Assembly: GCF_005771525.1 (NCBI RefSeq)
Contig: NZ_VAVZ01000007.1
Coordinates: 1 to 64,000, forward strand
Source of the DNA: Nesterenkonia salmonea
GTDB lineage: Bacteria; Actinomycetota; Actinomycetes; Actinomycetales; Micrococcaceae
DNA length: 64,000 bases
Reading direction: 5' to 3'
This document shows, piece by piece, positions 54,832 to 62,585 of the stretch. Position numbers and translations under genes: made by a program. Position 1 is the stretch's first letter. Each line of letters starts with the position of its first letter. Below the pieces are notes generated by a model. It had not been told where the DNA came from and searched no databases. It saw nothing but the letters and a program-made list of their open reading frames with translations.

Positions 54832-55531
54832 CGCATTCGGATGTGGAGTGCTCATTGGTTTCGAGCGTCAATTGAGGGCGCGCTCGGCTGGTCTGCTCAT
54901 CAACACGTTGGTGTGCGTGGGGGCGTGTCTGTTCGTGCTTTTGAGCTCACCCACATCTGGCGATGTTTCGCCTAGCCCAGTGGCGGCGCAAGTGGTCTCA
55001 GGGGTGGGGTTTCTCGGCGCCGGGGTCATCACTAAAGATGGGGCGAGCCTTCGCGGCATTAGTATGGCAGCGACATTGTGGGGTTCCGGTGCGGTCGGGC
55101 GCCTCATGTGGAGGGAGGGGGATGTACATACCTGCCGTCGCAGGAGTGCTCGCTAACGTCACTACGAACGCGCTATTGCAGCCGGTAGTTCGCCGTGTAG
55201 AACGTAATGTTCCGGAAGATCAGACACAGAACCAGCCCGTGGACTTACGAGTTCACGGTCGTCTGCCACGACGCCGACGAAGCCCATATTCGTGCGCTTA
55301 TCGTCCAGTCGATTTCATCTCCAGGGAGTGTATTCCGAAGATCTTGAGGGAACTAACGGTGTGGAGGTGCGGCCGCTGCTGACCACAGGCAAACTGGACG
55401 ACGCGGTATTTGAGAACACTGTCAGCAGGCTCGGCCTGGAGCGTGGAGTGACGGCGGTGCCGTGGGGGCGCTTCCCCATCATGACGCTGAGTTGTAGCGG
55501 GCTGGCGGATGAGGGGTGCCTGTTGGAATAG
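54832..55531 (+). pseudogene. mgtC: mgtC remnant (Mg2+ stress membrane protein), multiply frameshifted
   Basis: MgtC motifs are spread over four frames: LIGFERQLRARSAGLLINTL and VVSGVGFLGAGVITKDGASL (about 54848-55115), then GMYIPAVAGVLANVTTNALL (from 55119), then YEFTVVCHDADEAHIRALIV (from 55246), then VYSEDLEGTNGVEVRPLL and VSRLGLERGVTAV (about 55320-55470). At least three frameshifts separate these pieces. The N-terminal helix is missing because the mgtE tail joins directly on. This is a decayed gene, not a sequencing slip, since no other gene in the window is broken this way. Confidence 0.85.
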
Positions 55532-55555
55532 GTGGGCTCCGAGTCGAAAGATTTC

Positions 55556-56518
55556 TCAATCTTTCGCGAGTGGCCTCGGCCCTGTGGGAACAGGCAACCG
55601 CACTGTCTCCGGTGGCTGTTCGCGGTTCTCAACGCGCCACAGGAGTCTCGCGGAGGCCTTTCGCCCAAGGAGAACGCCGTCGACGTCAATGGTTGCCAGG
55701 TCCTTCTGTCCTAGTGCCTCGGCAATGTCGTGCTCAGAGGTGACCACGGGGACTGAACTGGGGTCCTTAGTCAATAGCCGGTACTGAAGCCCCAATCCCA
55801 ATGCTGTGGCGTAAGGGATCACCGCAGTTGCTTTCGAATCTCGCAGGTCATTGGCTGCGGCAATTCCTGCAGAAAAAGTAGAGCTGTAAGGACCGTAGAC
55901 TTCGACCGTGGCGCTAAGAGAAGTAGCCACCTGCATGACGCTGCGTTGCCGGTGGGGATCCATCCAAGAACCCGGTGGACCGCCGAGGTAAGCCAAAGTG
56001 TGGTGCCCAGATCCAATGAGGTACTCAGTGACGGACTCGAAGGCAGCCGGAGTGTCAGCGATGACTGCATCCAGTCCGGGTACCTCTCGGTCGATCAGCA
56101 CTGTTGGCTTCGCTTCTGCGACTTCACGAATGAGAGAGTCGCTGCCCTGTGGTCCTGCCAGGATGAGGCCATCGACTTGTTGACCTAATCGGAGAACCGA
56201 ACGGACATCAGGCAGCGTCTCGAAGCGGTGTACCGCAACTGTGAGCTGAAGGCCGTGCTCCTGAACCAGCTGCTGAGCGCCAGAGATCACTGGTGTGAAG
56301 TATCGGTTGTCCAACGTCGGGACGACCAGAGCAATGATGCCAATCCGGCCACGTGCCAGCTGCCGGGCAGCGACGTTGGGGACGAAGCCAAGCTTCTGTG
56401 CGGCGAGGCGAACTCTTTCCGCCGTGACTTGCGAGACTGCCTCAGGGTGACTGAAGACACGGGAAGCCGTCGCCTTGGACACCTTCGCCAAAGTGGCTAC
56501 GTCTGCCAGCGTCGTCAT
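55556..56518 (-). CDS. LacI-family transcriptional regulator
   Basis: A 320-residue LacI/GalR-type regulator. The N-terminal helix-turn-helix and hinge read TLADVATLAKVSKATASRVF and NVAARQLARGRIGII, with a periplasmic-binding-protein-like effector domain following (LVVPTLDNRYFTPVISGAQQ, DGLILAGPQ, VVTSEHDIAEALGQKDLATI). The ATG at 56516-56518 has GAGG five bases upstream; a GTG two codons earlier is possible. It is divergent from the ABC importer genes at 56727, and two LacI-type palindromes lie between, so it very likely represses that operon in response to an imported compound or its product. Confidence 0.9.
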   Translation of the reverse strand: MTTLADVATLAKVSKATASRVFSHPEAVSQVTAERVRLAAQKLGFVPNVAARQLARGRIGIIALVVPTLDNRYFTPVISGAQQLVQEHGLQLTVAVHRFETLPDVRSVLRLGQQVDGLILAGPQGSDSLIREVAEAKPTVLIDREVPGLDAVIADTPAAFESVTEYLIGSGHHTLAYLGGPPGSWMDPHRQRSVMQVATSLSATVEVYGPYSSTFSAGIAAANDLRDSKATAVIPYATALGLGLQYRLLTKDPSSVPVVTSEHDIAEALGQKDLATIDVDGVLLGRKASARLLWRVENREQPPETVRLPVPTGPRPLAKD

Positions 56519-56576
56519 AGCCACCTCGTTCTCTTCAATTGGTAGACAACACTCTAAGGCTACTGGAGCCCACTAT

Positions 56577-56591
56577 GAAAGCGGTTACAAA
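56577..56591 (-). promoter_or_regulatory. LacI-type operator, distal site
   Basis: Minus strand TTTGTAACCGCTTTC, an imperfect palindrome of the LacI/GalR type. It shares TTGTAACCG with the second site 100 bases away and lies close to the lacI-family gene start, so it may mediate autoregulation. Confidence 0.5.
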
Positions 56592-56674
56592 TGAGGACCA
56601 GTCGACTCAGCGGGAATTAACATGAAGTTAATACGGATAACTAGCTATTTTCCACTGTGTGTCACTAGTCTGAA

Positions 56675-56688
56675 TGTAACCGGTTGCA
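56675..56688 (+). promoter_or_regulatory. LacI-type operator, proximal site
   Basis: TGTAACCGGTTGCA, a near-perfect palindrome centred on the CG typical of LacI-family operators. It lies about 40 bases before the first importer gene, where a bound repressor would block transcription. Confidence 0.65.
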
Positions 56689-56726
56689 TTTTGTGGAACG
56701 TCGTTTTTTGACTCGAAGGGGACACC

Positions 56727-57551
56727 ATGACCAGACGCAGCACCTTTGTGCTTTTGCTGGTCCCAGGCCTGCTCTTCCTGCTTCTCGGTTTTATCCTGCC
56801 GGCACTAGGTGTGTTGTTTGCCGCACCCGGCGCTACGACGGAGGATATCTTCTCCCGCCTGGTCCAGATGTTCACTGATCCCTACGACCTGAGGATCATC
56901 GGGCGCACTGTTGGACTGGGCCTTGTTGTTACCGCGCTGTGCCTTGTTCTGGGGTTTCCCATTGCCTACCTCTTGGCTCGGTCAGAGTCCCGCTGGGCTG
57001 GTGTCTTGTTGGCGCTAGCCATCTTTCCGCTACTGCTGTCGAACGTGGTGCGCACTTTCGGGTGGCTCGTCGTTCTTGGTTCCAACGGTGCGATCGGCCA
57101 ATTGTCAATGGCCCTGGGGCTGACCGATAGCCCGCCGCAACTGTTGTACACCTCATTTGCCATCATCATGGGTCTGACCCAACTCTTCCTCCCGTTGGCA
57201 ATCGTCGCATGCTACTCAGCCATCTCACAGGTGGAAGCAGGTCTTGACGACGCCGCCCGAGGCCTGGGAGCAGGCCGCACCCGCACCTTCTGGGATGTGG
57301 TCGTTCCGCTTTCGCTTCCTGGTGTGGTCGTGGCCGCCACACTCGTCTTTGCCGGTTCGGTCACCGCCTACACCACGCCATACCTTCTAGGAGGGTCACG
57401 CCAAAGAATGCTGGCCACGGAGCTGTATTCCTACTCATCTGTGACCATCGATTGGGCTGCTGCCTCTGCTACGGCCATCGTGATGACCGTCCTGGTGGTC
57501 CTTGTCTCAGGACTCGCGGCGCGCCTTGGCCGGAAAGGCGCCACAACATGA
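56727..57551 (+). CDS. ABC importer permease, PotB-like
   Basis: A 274-residue permease with about six membrane helices, starting with the signal-anchor-like VLLLVPGLLFLLLGFILPAL. The EAA loop that docks to the ATPase is seen in VEAGLDDAARGLGAGRTRTFWD. It belongs to the spermidine/putrescine/iron-type (PotB/ModB) permeases. The ATG has AAGGGGACA upstream. The next permease starts in a 4-base overlap (ATGA). It is the first gene after the LacI-type operator. Confidence 0.9.
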   Translation: MTRRSTFVLLLVPGLLFLLLGFILPALGVLFAAPGATTEDIFSRLVQMFTDPYDLRIIGRTVGLGLVVTALCLVLGFPIAYLLARSESRWAGVLLALAIFPLLLSNVVRTFGWLVVLGSNGAIGQLSMALGLTDSPPQLLYTSFAIIMGLTQLFLPLAIVACYSAISQVEAGLDDAARGLGAGRTRTFWDVVVPLSLPGVVVAATLVFAGSVTAYTTPYLLGGSRQRMLATELYSYSSVTIDWAAASATAIVMTVLVVLVSGLAARLGRKGATT

Positions 57552-58345
57552 CCTCGCGCAAACCTATCGCCGCCTCACTTGCAGTACTCGGCTACATGAT
57601 CATGATCGTACCCATCCTCTTTGTAGTCGCCGCGGCATTTACTTCAGGATCCAGCCTGCGATTTCCCCCGGAGGGCTTCTCCCTGCAGTGGTTCGAAGCT
57701 GCCGCTGGACACACTCCTTTCCGTGCAGCACTGTTGACGAGCCTCCAACTGGCGCTCCTTTCCACAGGTCTCGCCTTGGCGGTGGGAGTTCCAGCGACAT
57801 TGGCGATCCACCGGGGAAAACTGCCGGGGAAAGGATTCATCGAGGGACTGTTCTTGTCTCCTTTGATCATCCCTGAACTCGTGGTGGGTCTCGCGCTTTT
57901 CCAACAGCTCATCGTGACCTATCGCATCGACAACTTCCCTGTCTTGCTGCTCGGCCATACCGCACTTCTGCTGCCGTACGCGGTCCGTGTAACGGGAGCT
58001 GCACTCGCTGGCTCAGACGAATCACTAGAGGAGGCGGCACGGGGTCTGGGCGCTTCGCCAATGCGCACGTTTTTCTCCGTGACGCTGCCTGTTCTACGGC
58101 CCGGGATTTTCTCTGCTGGGCTGTTGGGCTTCATCACGTCCTTCAACAATGTTCCGCTTTCTCTGCTGCTCCAGGCACGGGACACACGCACACTGCCCAT
58201 CTCAATGCTCGACTACGTCCAACAGAGTTATGACCCCATGATCGCCGCGGTTTCTACGTTGATCTTGGCCGGAACAGTGGTCATTGCCATCATCGCCGAG
58301 CGTACGGTCGGCTTCACAAGAATTTTCGGAGGCATCAACAGATGA
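57548..58345 (+). CDS. ABC importer permease, PotC-like
   Basis: A 265-residue partner permease, again about six helices, with the EAA motif in ESLEEAARGLGASPMRTFFS. The N-terminus MTSRKPIAASLAVLGYMIM precedes the first helix. It overlaps the first permease by four bases and is itself overlapped by the ATPase gene by four, showing tight translational coupling. The pair forms the membrane pore of the importer. Confidence 0.9.
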   Translation: MTSRKPIAASLAVLGYMIMIVPILFVVAAAFTSGSSLRFPPEGFSLQWFEAAAGHTPFRAALLTSLQLALLSTGLALAVGVPATLAIHRGKLPGKGFIEGLFLSPLIIPELVVGLALFQQLIVTYRIDNFPVLLLGHTALLLPYAVRVTGAALAGSDESLEEAARGLGASPMRTFFSVTLPVLRPGIFSAGLLGFITSFNNVPLSLLLQARDTRTLPISMLDYVQQSYDPMIAAVSTLILAGTVVIAIIAERTVGFTRIFGGINR

Positions 58346-59391
58346 CGACGACGTCCCCAGCTCCCTTCGCCGCAGAGACGGGCTCACCAGCAGCTGCGGA
58401 GTTTAGGGAAGTGACCCAGCGCTTTGGTGACTTCACCGCCGTGGACCGCATGGACCTGACGATCGGTGCCGGCCAGTTCACGACGCTGCTGGGCCCATCG
58501 GGCTGTGGCAAGACGACTTCATTGCGCATGCTGGCCGGATACACCCGTCCCACTGAGGGAAGGATCCTGATCAACGGGCAAGACGCGACAACGCTGCCTC
58601 CGGAAAAGCGTGGACTGGGCATGGTGTTTCAGTCATACGCGCTGTTTCCCCATATGACGGTGGCGGAGAATGTCGGGTACGGTCTCAAGCTTCGGAAAGT
58701 GGGGCGTGTTGACCGCGAAGCTCAGGTGACCGAGGCACTGGAGATGGTCGGACTGGCTCACCTTGCCAGGAGGAAGCCTCGGAGCCTTTCCGGAGGTCAG
58801 CAACAGCGCGTGGCCCTGGCTCGCGCGATTGCCATCCGCCCGACTGTCCTGCTCCTAGATGAGCCGCTGAGCAACCTGGACGCGCGGCTGCGGGTGCAGA
58901 TGCGTTCGGAAATACGCCGGATCCAGTCCGAGACCGGTCTTTCCGTCGTCCTCGTGACCCATGACCAGGATGAAGCTCTCGAGATGAGCGACGACATGGT
59001 TGTCATGAAGTCCGGTCAGATCATGCAGCAGGGCCATCCAGCTGACGTATTTAGCGCACCTGCCAACCGGTTCGTCGCTGACTTCCTCGGATACGAGAAC
59101 TTTCTCACCACTTCCCAGGGCATAACCCTCGCCATCCGCCCCGAGCACCTCCAGGTCCAGGACACGGAGACGGACGCGGTGGATGAGGCACTGAATCTCC
59201 GGGCCACCGTTACCGACGTCGCCTATCGGGGAGTCGACACCCTCCTCATGCTCAGAGCCAGAGATCCCTCGGGAGAGGAGGTGGACCTATTGGCTGAAAC
59301 CAGAGGAGAGGATCCTGGCCGGTACACCCCGGGAGACAATCTGACCGCCTCAGCTCCCCGGCATCGCCTAGTGCAGCTCGGCGACGACTAG
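58342..59391 (+). CDS. ABC importer ATP-binding protein, PotA-like
   Basis: A 349-residue ATPase. Walker A is LLGPSGCGKTTSLRML near residue 50, the Q-loop is FQSYALFPHMTV, the signature is SLSGGQQQRVALARAI, Walker B is LLLDEPLSNLDA and the switch region is VLVTHDQDEALE. A C-terminal TOBE domain (IRPEHLQVQD onward) fits the PotA/UgpC group that can be regulated by substrate. It powers the two permeases upstream. Overlap with the second permease is four bases. Confidence 0.93.
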   Translation: MTTTSPAPFAAETGSPAAAEFREVTQRFGDFTAVDRMDLTIGAGQFTTLLGPSGCGKTTSLRMLAGYTRPTEGRILINGQDATTLPPEKRGLGMVFQSYALFPHMTVAENVGYGLKLRKVGRVDREAQVTEALEMVGLAHLARRKPRSLSGGQQQRVALARAIAIRPTVLLLDEPLSNLDARLRVQMRSEIRRIQSETGLSVVLVTHDQDEALEMSDDMVVMKSGQIMQQGHPADVFSAPANRFVADFLGYENFLTTSQGITLAIRPEHLQVQDTETDAVDEALNLRATVTDVAYRGVDTLLMLRARDPSGEEVDLLAETRGEDPGRYTPGDNLTASAPRHRLVQLGDD

Positions 59392-59438
59392 CTCAGACGC
59401 CGCCGAAGACGAGATAGACCCCTACGAAAGGATCCCTC

Positions 59439-60539
59439 ATGGGCCCCAACTTAAAGAAACTACAGACACACCGCACGACAACCGCTGCCGGCACCGCTAT
59501 GGCCGCACTGCTAGCGCTGAGCGCTTGCGGAGGCACTGACGAGAGCAACGGGGAGGACAGCGCATCCGGTGGAAATGACGCCCCGCTGGTACTTTCGACT
59601 TTCCCTTTCGGCGTCGAAGAATTTCAAGAAGCAGTCGTGGACCCCTTTACCGAGATGACTGGAATTGACGTCGAGATCGACACCGGCGCCAACGCGGATC
59701 GGCTATCTGCCCTCCAACTCGCAGGAGGTGAAGATCCTGGCGTCGACGTCGTGCTCATCAGTGATTACTTCGCGGCAATGGGCCAGGAGGAAGGGTTGTT
59801 CCAGGAACTGGACCCCGAACTGGTGCCGAATCTCGAGGAAATCGCTGACTTCGCCGTAGACGACTCATACTATGGACCCGCATACTCGTATCAGCTCTAT
59901 GGCACGATCTACTCCACAGAAGAGCTGAGCGAGAACGAGGCCGCTGACTGGGAGCTGTGGGGGGAGGATGGATACTCGGGCCGTTTGGCGCTTCCTGACA
60001 TTGCGCCGACCGCTGGGCAACTTATGGTCTCCGGGGTCGCTGATACCTACGGCAGCGGTCCTTACGATGTCGATACTGCCTATGAAGTCCTCGGTGACTG
60101 GGCACCCGGCATCCTACAGTTCTACAGTTCGTCGACTGAGGTTGTGAACTTGCTGGTGCAAGGAGAGATTGTCGCAGCTGGCAGCCTGAGTGGTTTTGCG
60201 GTGGATCTGGAAGAGGGCACGGCGTGGACTGCGCCGGACGAAGGCCGGTATATGGCCACCAACCACGCAATGATCGCGGAAGGTAGCGAGAACGTCGAGG
60301 CTGCGCACCAATTCATCGACTATCTGCTTTCTGTTGAAGCGCAGGCTTCTTCCGCCGAGTTGGTGAGTGACTTGCCGGTGAACTTGCAGGCCGATATCCC
60401 TGAGAACATTGATGCCGTCGTCGGTACGATCGCGGAAGATCCTATCGAGGCGGGGTACCAGACACTCGACCCATCTGAGCTGGTAGACACCCGGGGCGAG
60501 TGGGTGGATCGGTTCGCCCGCGAGGTCGTTAGCCAGTGA
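59439..60539 (+). CDS. Solute-binding lipoprotein of the ABC importer, PotD-like
   Basis: A 366-residue binding protein. The signal sequence ends in the lipobox LSAC near residue 31, so the protein is tethered to the outer face of the membrane. A Ser/Gly/Asp-rich linker (GGTDESNGEDSASGGND) precedes the bilobal domain, which has PotD-like features (LSTFPFGVEEFQEAVVDPF, YGPAYSYQLYGTIYSTEE, GRYMATNHAMIAEGSENVEA). The ligand is not known; family members bind polyamines, Fe3+ or small organic amines, and here the deaminase immediately downstream hints at an amino-heterocycle. Confidence 0.88.
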   Translation: MGPNLKKLQTHRTTTAAGTAMAALLALSACGGTDESNGEDSASGGNDAPLVLSTFPFGVEEFQEAVVDPFTEMTGIDVEIDTGANADRLSALQLAGGEDPGVDVVLISDYFAAMGQEEGLFQELDPELVPNLEEIADFAVDDSYYGPAYSYQLYGTIYSTEELSENEAADWELWGEDGYSGRLALPDIAPTAGQLMVSGVADTYGSGPYDVDTAYEVLGDWAPGILQFYSSSTEVVNLLVQGEIVAAGSLSGFAVDLEEGTAWTAPDEGRYMATNHAMIAEGSENVEAAHQFIDYLLSVEAQASSAELVSDLPVNLQADIPENIDAVVGTIAEDPIEAGYQTLDPSELVDTRGEWVDRFAREVVSQ

Positions 60540-61651
60540 CTGCTCCACAGATTCCGTCCGACTGGCTGGAAAGGCTGCCTAAGGTCGAACTGCACTGCCA
60601 CCTCATTGGAAGTGTGCGTGCGGAGACCTTCGCGGAGCTCGCTCGTCGTCACAACCTGGAACTGCCTGAGTCTCCGGAGGTGATCTATCAGAACATCAAT
60701 TCCAAGCCACCTGACCCGGACCTTTACCGAGATACCCGGATCCCAGTGCCGCAGGGCCCGGCAGCAGACGAGCCAGAGACCTCCTATTCCCTGTTCCAGG
60801 CGTGTAGCTGGGTCACACAATTGTTGCGAAGCGCTGAGGACCTCACCAGGGTCACCTATGAGGCTTTCGAAGCAGCTCGTCAGTCCAACGTTCGCCATCT
60901 GGAACTCTTCATTGATCAGCTGCCCGTTCACCTGGAGTATCTGGGTTACACCGGCTACATCGAAGCGATGGCGGGTGGCATTCGACTCGCCGAGCGTGAG
61001 TTCGGCATGACTGGTCGCCTGATAGCCGGAATTGATCGGTCCAAGACTGGGGGAGATGCGGTGTCTTGGGTGCAGCAGGTGGTGAACAACCCTCATCCTT
61101 ACCTCGTGGGCATCGGCCTGGACAATTTGGAGAACGCAGGGCCCCCCGAACGCTTCACCGATGCCTATCAGCTGGCAGGACGAAGCGGGCTTGGAAGGAC
61201 GGCGCACTCCTCTGAGCATGTTCCCAGTGCTCTGAACACGATCACATGCTTGGATCAGTTGGGATGTGACCGAATCGACCACGGGTACTACGTTCTTGAG
61301 GACGATGACGTGGTGGCTAGGCTCCGACGCGAACAGACGGTGTTCACCGTAGGGTGTGTCACGTCGCGTCGCTCATGGCGGCCATGGCGGCGAGCCTCTA
61401 TCCGGGCGATGATCGATGCTGGACTCGCTGTAGTGCCTTGCTCAGATGACCCCGGGATGTTCCCAAACTCACTGAACAACGAGTACCGCATTCTCGCTGA
61501 TCAGGTCGGAGCGACTGCCGAGCAGCTAAGAGCCATGTCTCTCCGCGCGGTCGAGGCTTGTTGGTTACCGGAGCAGGAGAAAGCCGTTCTTCGGGCAGAC
61601 GTCCAAGCCCAGATTGACGCAGCTGACAAAGAATTCGCCGATACTCTCTGA
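60536..61651 (+). CDS. Adenosine/adenine deaminase-like amidohydrolase
   Basis: A 371-residue TIM-barrel metal-dependent deaminase of the adenosine deaminase family. The metal-binding ELHCHLIGS lies at residues 18-26 (H20, H22). A His-Glu pair is in TAHSSEH (H224, E227) where ADA has HAGE. RIDHGYYV (H249) replaces the usual RIGHG, and CSDDPGMF (D304, D305) matches the NTDDP site. The usual PTSN loop is not recognisable. The catalytic metal, His and Glu residues are therefore kept, but the substrate pocket is divergent, so a substrate other than adenosine is likely. The GTG overlaps the binding-protein stop by four bases, so import and deamination are co-expressed. Confidence 0.85.
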   Translation: MTAPQIPSDWLERLPKVELHCHLIGSVRAETFAELARRHNLELPESPEVIYQNINSKPPDPDLYRDTRIPVPQGPAADEPETSYSLFQACSWVTQLLRSAEDLTRVTYEAFEAARQSNVRHLELFIDQLPVHLEYLGYTGYIEAMAGGIRLAEREFGMTGRLIAGIDRSKTGGDAVSWVQQVVNNPHPYLVGIGLDNLENAGPPERFTDAYQLAGRSGLGRTAHSSEHVPSALNTITCLDQLGCDRIDHGYYVLEDDDVVARLRREQTVFTVGCVTSRRSWRPWRRASIRAMIDAGLAVVPCSDDPGMFPNSLNNEYRILADQVGATAEQLRAMSLRAVEACWLPEQEKAVLRADVQAQIDAADKEFADTL

Positions 61652-62344
61652 AACTCTTCCGGGCGGGCATAAAGCGTGTGGCGGAGGCAGCTTGAATAGC
61701 AGCAGAAAGCAGCGACGGGGTTTGCTTGGGCTACTCAACACCTTGTGTGAGCCCAGGCTGCCCTGTCCGCTCCAGATGCATACCCGCACTCACCGCGGAT
61801 CATAGCATCGCCCGCAGTCTCGATGGCATTGGGCACGTTGTCATCACCGGCTTTTTGATGACGGCCAGTGCCGGGGCAGGTGTGGAGGTGCACCAGCTTC
61901 ATTGCGAAGACGACGAGGCGCTGGCGCGGAAGGCGGAGCACGACGGATAAAGCCAGCCGGAGGGTTGGCCCCAGGACTGGGATGATTCTGGAGCAATGCC
62001 GGACCTCTACTGCCACCCCGACTACCTTGAGATAGGGGAGTGGGAGCATCTGGAAGCACTCAGCCTGCTGGGAGGAAATTGAGACCTCGACCCTCATAGA
62101 TGAGGGACAGCCGCAGGAAGAAATCGACACAGCTCTCTGGAAGCAGTCGCAGGCCCGCGCTGATTGGGAGCCCGGCCCTCCTGGAGACCCCGAAGAATAC
62201 GCAAACATAGGTAACGCCAACGACGGGTAGGTCGCTGCGTTGCTCTCTGCATCCCACGGGACCAGCCCTACTCGCGAGCAGACGGTGGCCAGTGTTGCTG
62301 CAGTGAGCCGACTGGGGGCCTCGACTACTCATCCGAGACGAGAC
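61652..62344 (+). other. Gene-poor stretch between the deaminase gene and the IS element
   Basis: No intact gene is seen in these roughly 700 bases. One plus-strand frame is open with an acidic, coding-like end (VHQLHCEDDEALARKAEHDG, stop at 61948-61950) and continues after the stop; see the frameshifted remnant at 61951-62230. A minus-strand open frame at 61735-62220 has no family features and looks like a shadow. It may be debris from earlier insertions beside the tRNA-Leu site. Confidence 0.4.
61951..62230 (+). pseudogene. Possible small hypothetical gene, frameshifted
   Basis: After the stop at 61950 one frame reads on through an ATG at 61996 (MPDLYCHPDYLEIGEWEHLE) to a stop at 62080-62082. 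A second frame, open from about 62072 to 62230, continues with the same acidic, Trp-rich style (EEIETSTLIDEGQPQEE, WKQSQARADWEPGPPGDPEE). One indel near 62072 would join them into a protein of about 80 residues. I do not recognise the family. Confidence 0.3.
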
Positions 62345-62381
62345 AAGGCCCCTCTCCCCAACATTCGGGGAAAGGGGCCTT
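62345..62381 (+). terminator. Rho-independent terminator upstream of the IS element
   Basis: Stem AAGGCCCCTCTCCCC / GGGGAAAGGGGCCTT with loop AACATTC, followed by GCATTGTTTT. It may end transcription from the remnant region or protect the IS from read-through. Confidence 0.65.
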
Positions 62382-62441
62382 GCATTGTTTTCGGCCGTCC
62401 TGACGGGGTTCCGTCTCTGTTCGGCCTGTGCGCGGAGGGGT

Positions 62442-62465
62442 GTTGAGTCTCAGATCATGGTTGAC
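62442..62465. repeat. Extra end-like repeat outside the IS element
   Basis: GTTGAGTCTCAGATCATGGTTGAC resembles the inner right-end repeat of the IS (reverse complement TGATGTCTCATCACATCGTTG...). It lies about 40 bases left of the inferred left end and may be left from an earlier copy. Confidence 0.35.
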
Positions 62466-62585
62466 AGTTTCTGGCTTGGGGTGGGGTGGGTGATAGTTCA
62501 CAGGTGTCTCGGGACATCGTTGACAGGTGATAGTTGACTGCTGTGTCGAGACATCGTGGACATCTGGTGATGCGTTGATGGGGGC

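Noticed and set aside
61735-62220. Minus-strand open frame of 161 codons in the gene-poor stretch
   Set aside because: Low-complexity Ser/Cys/Arg content, no ribosome-binding site and no family pattern. The plus strand looks more coding-like.
62345-62381. Inverted repeat considered as an IS terminal repeat
   Set aside because: It is a G/C hairpin followed by T-rich sequence and has no counterpart at the right end, so it is a terminator rather than an element end.
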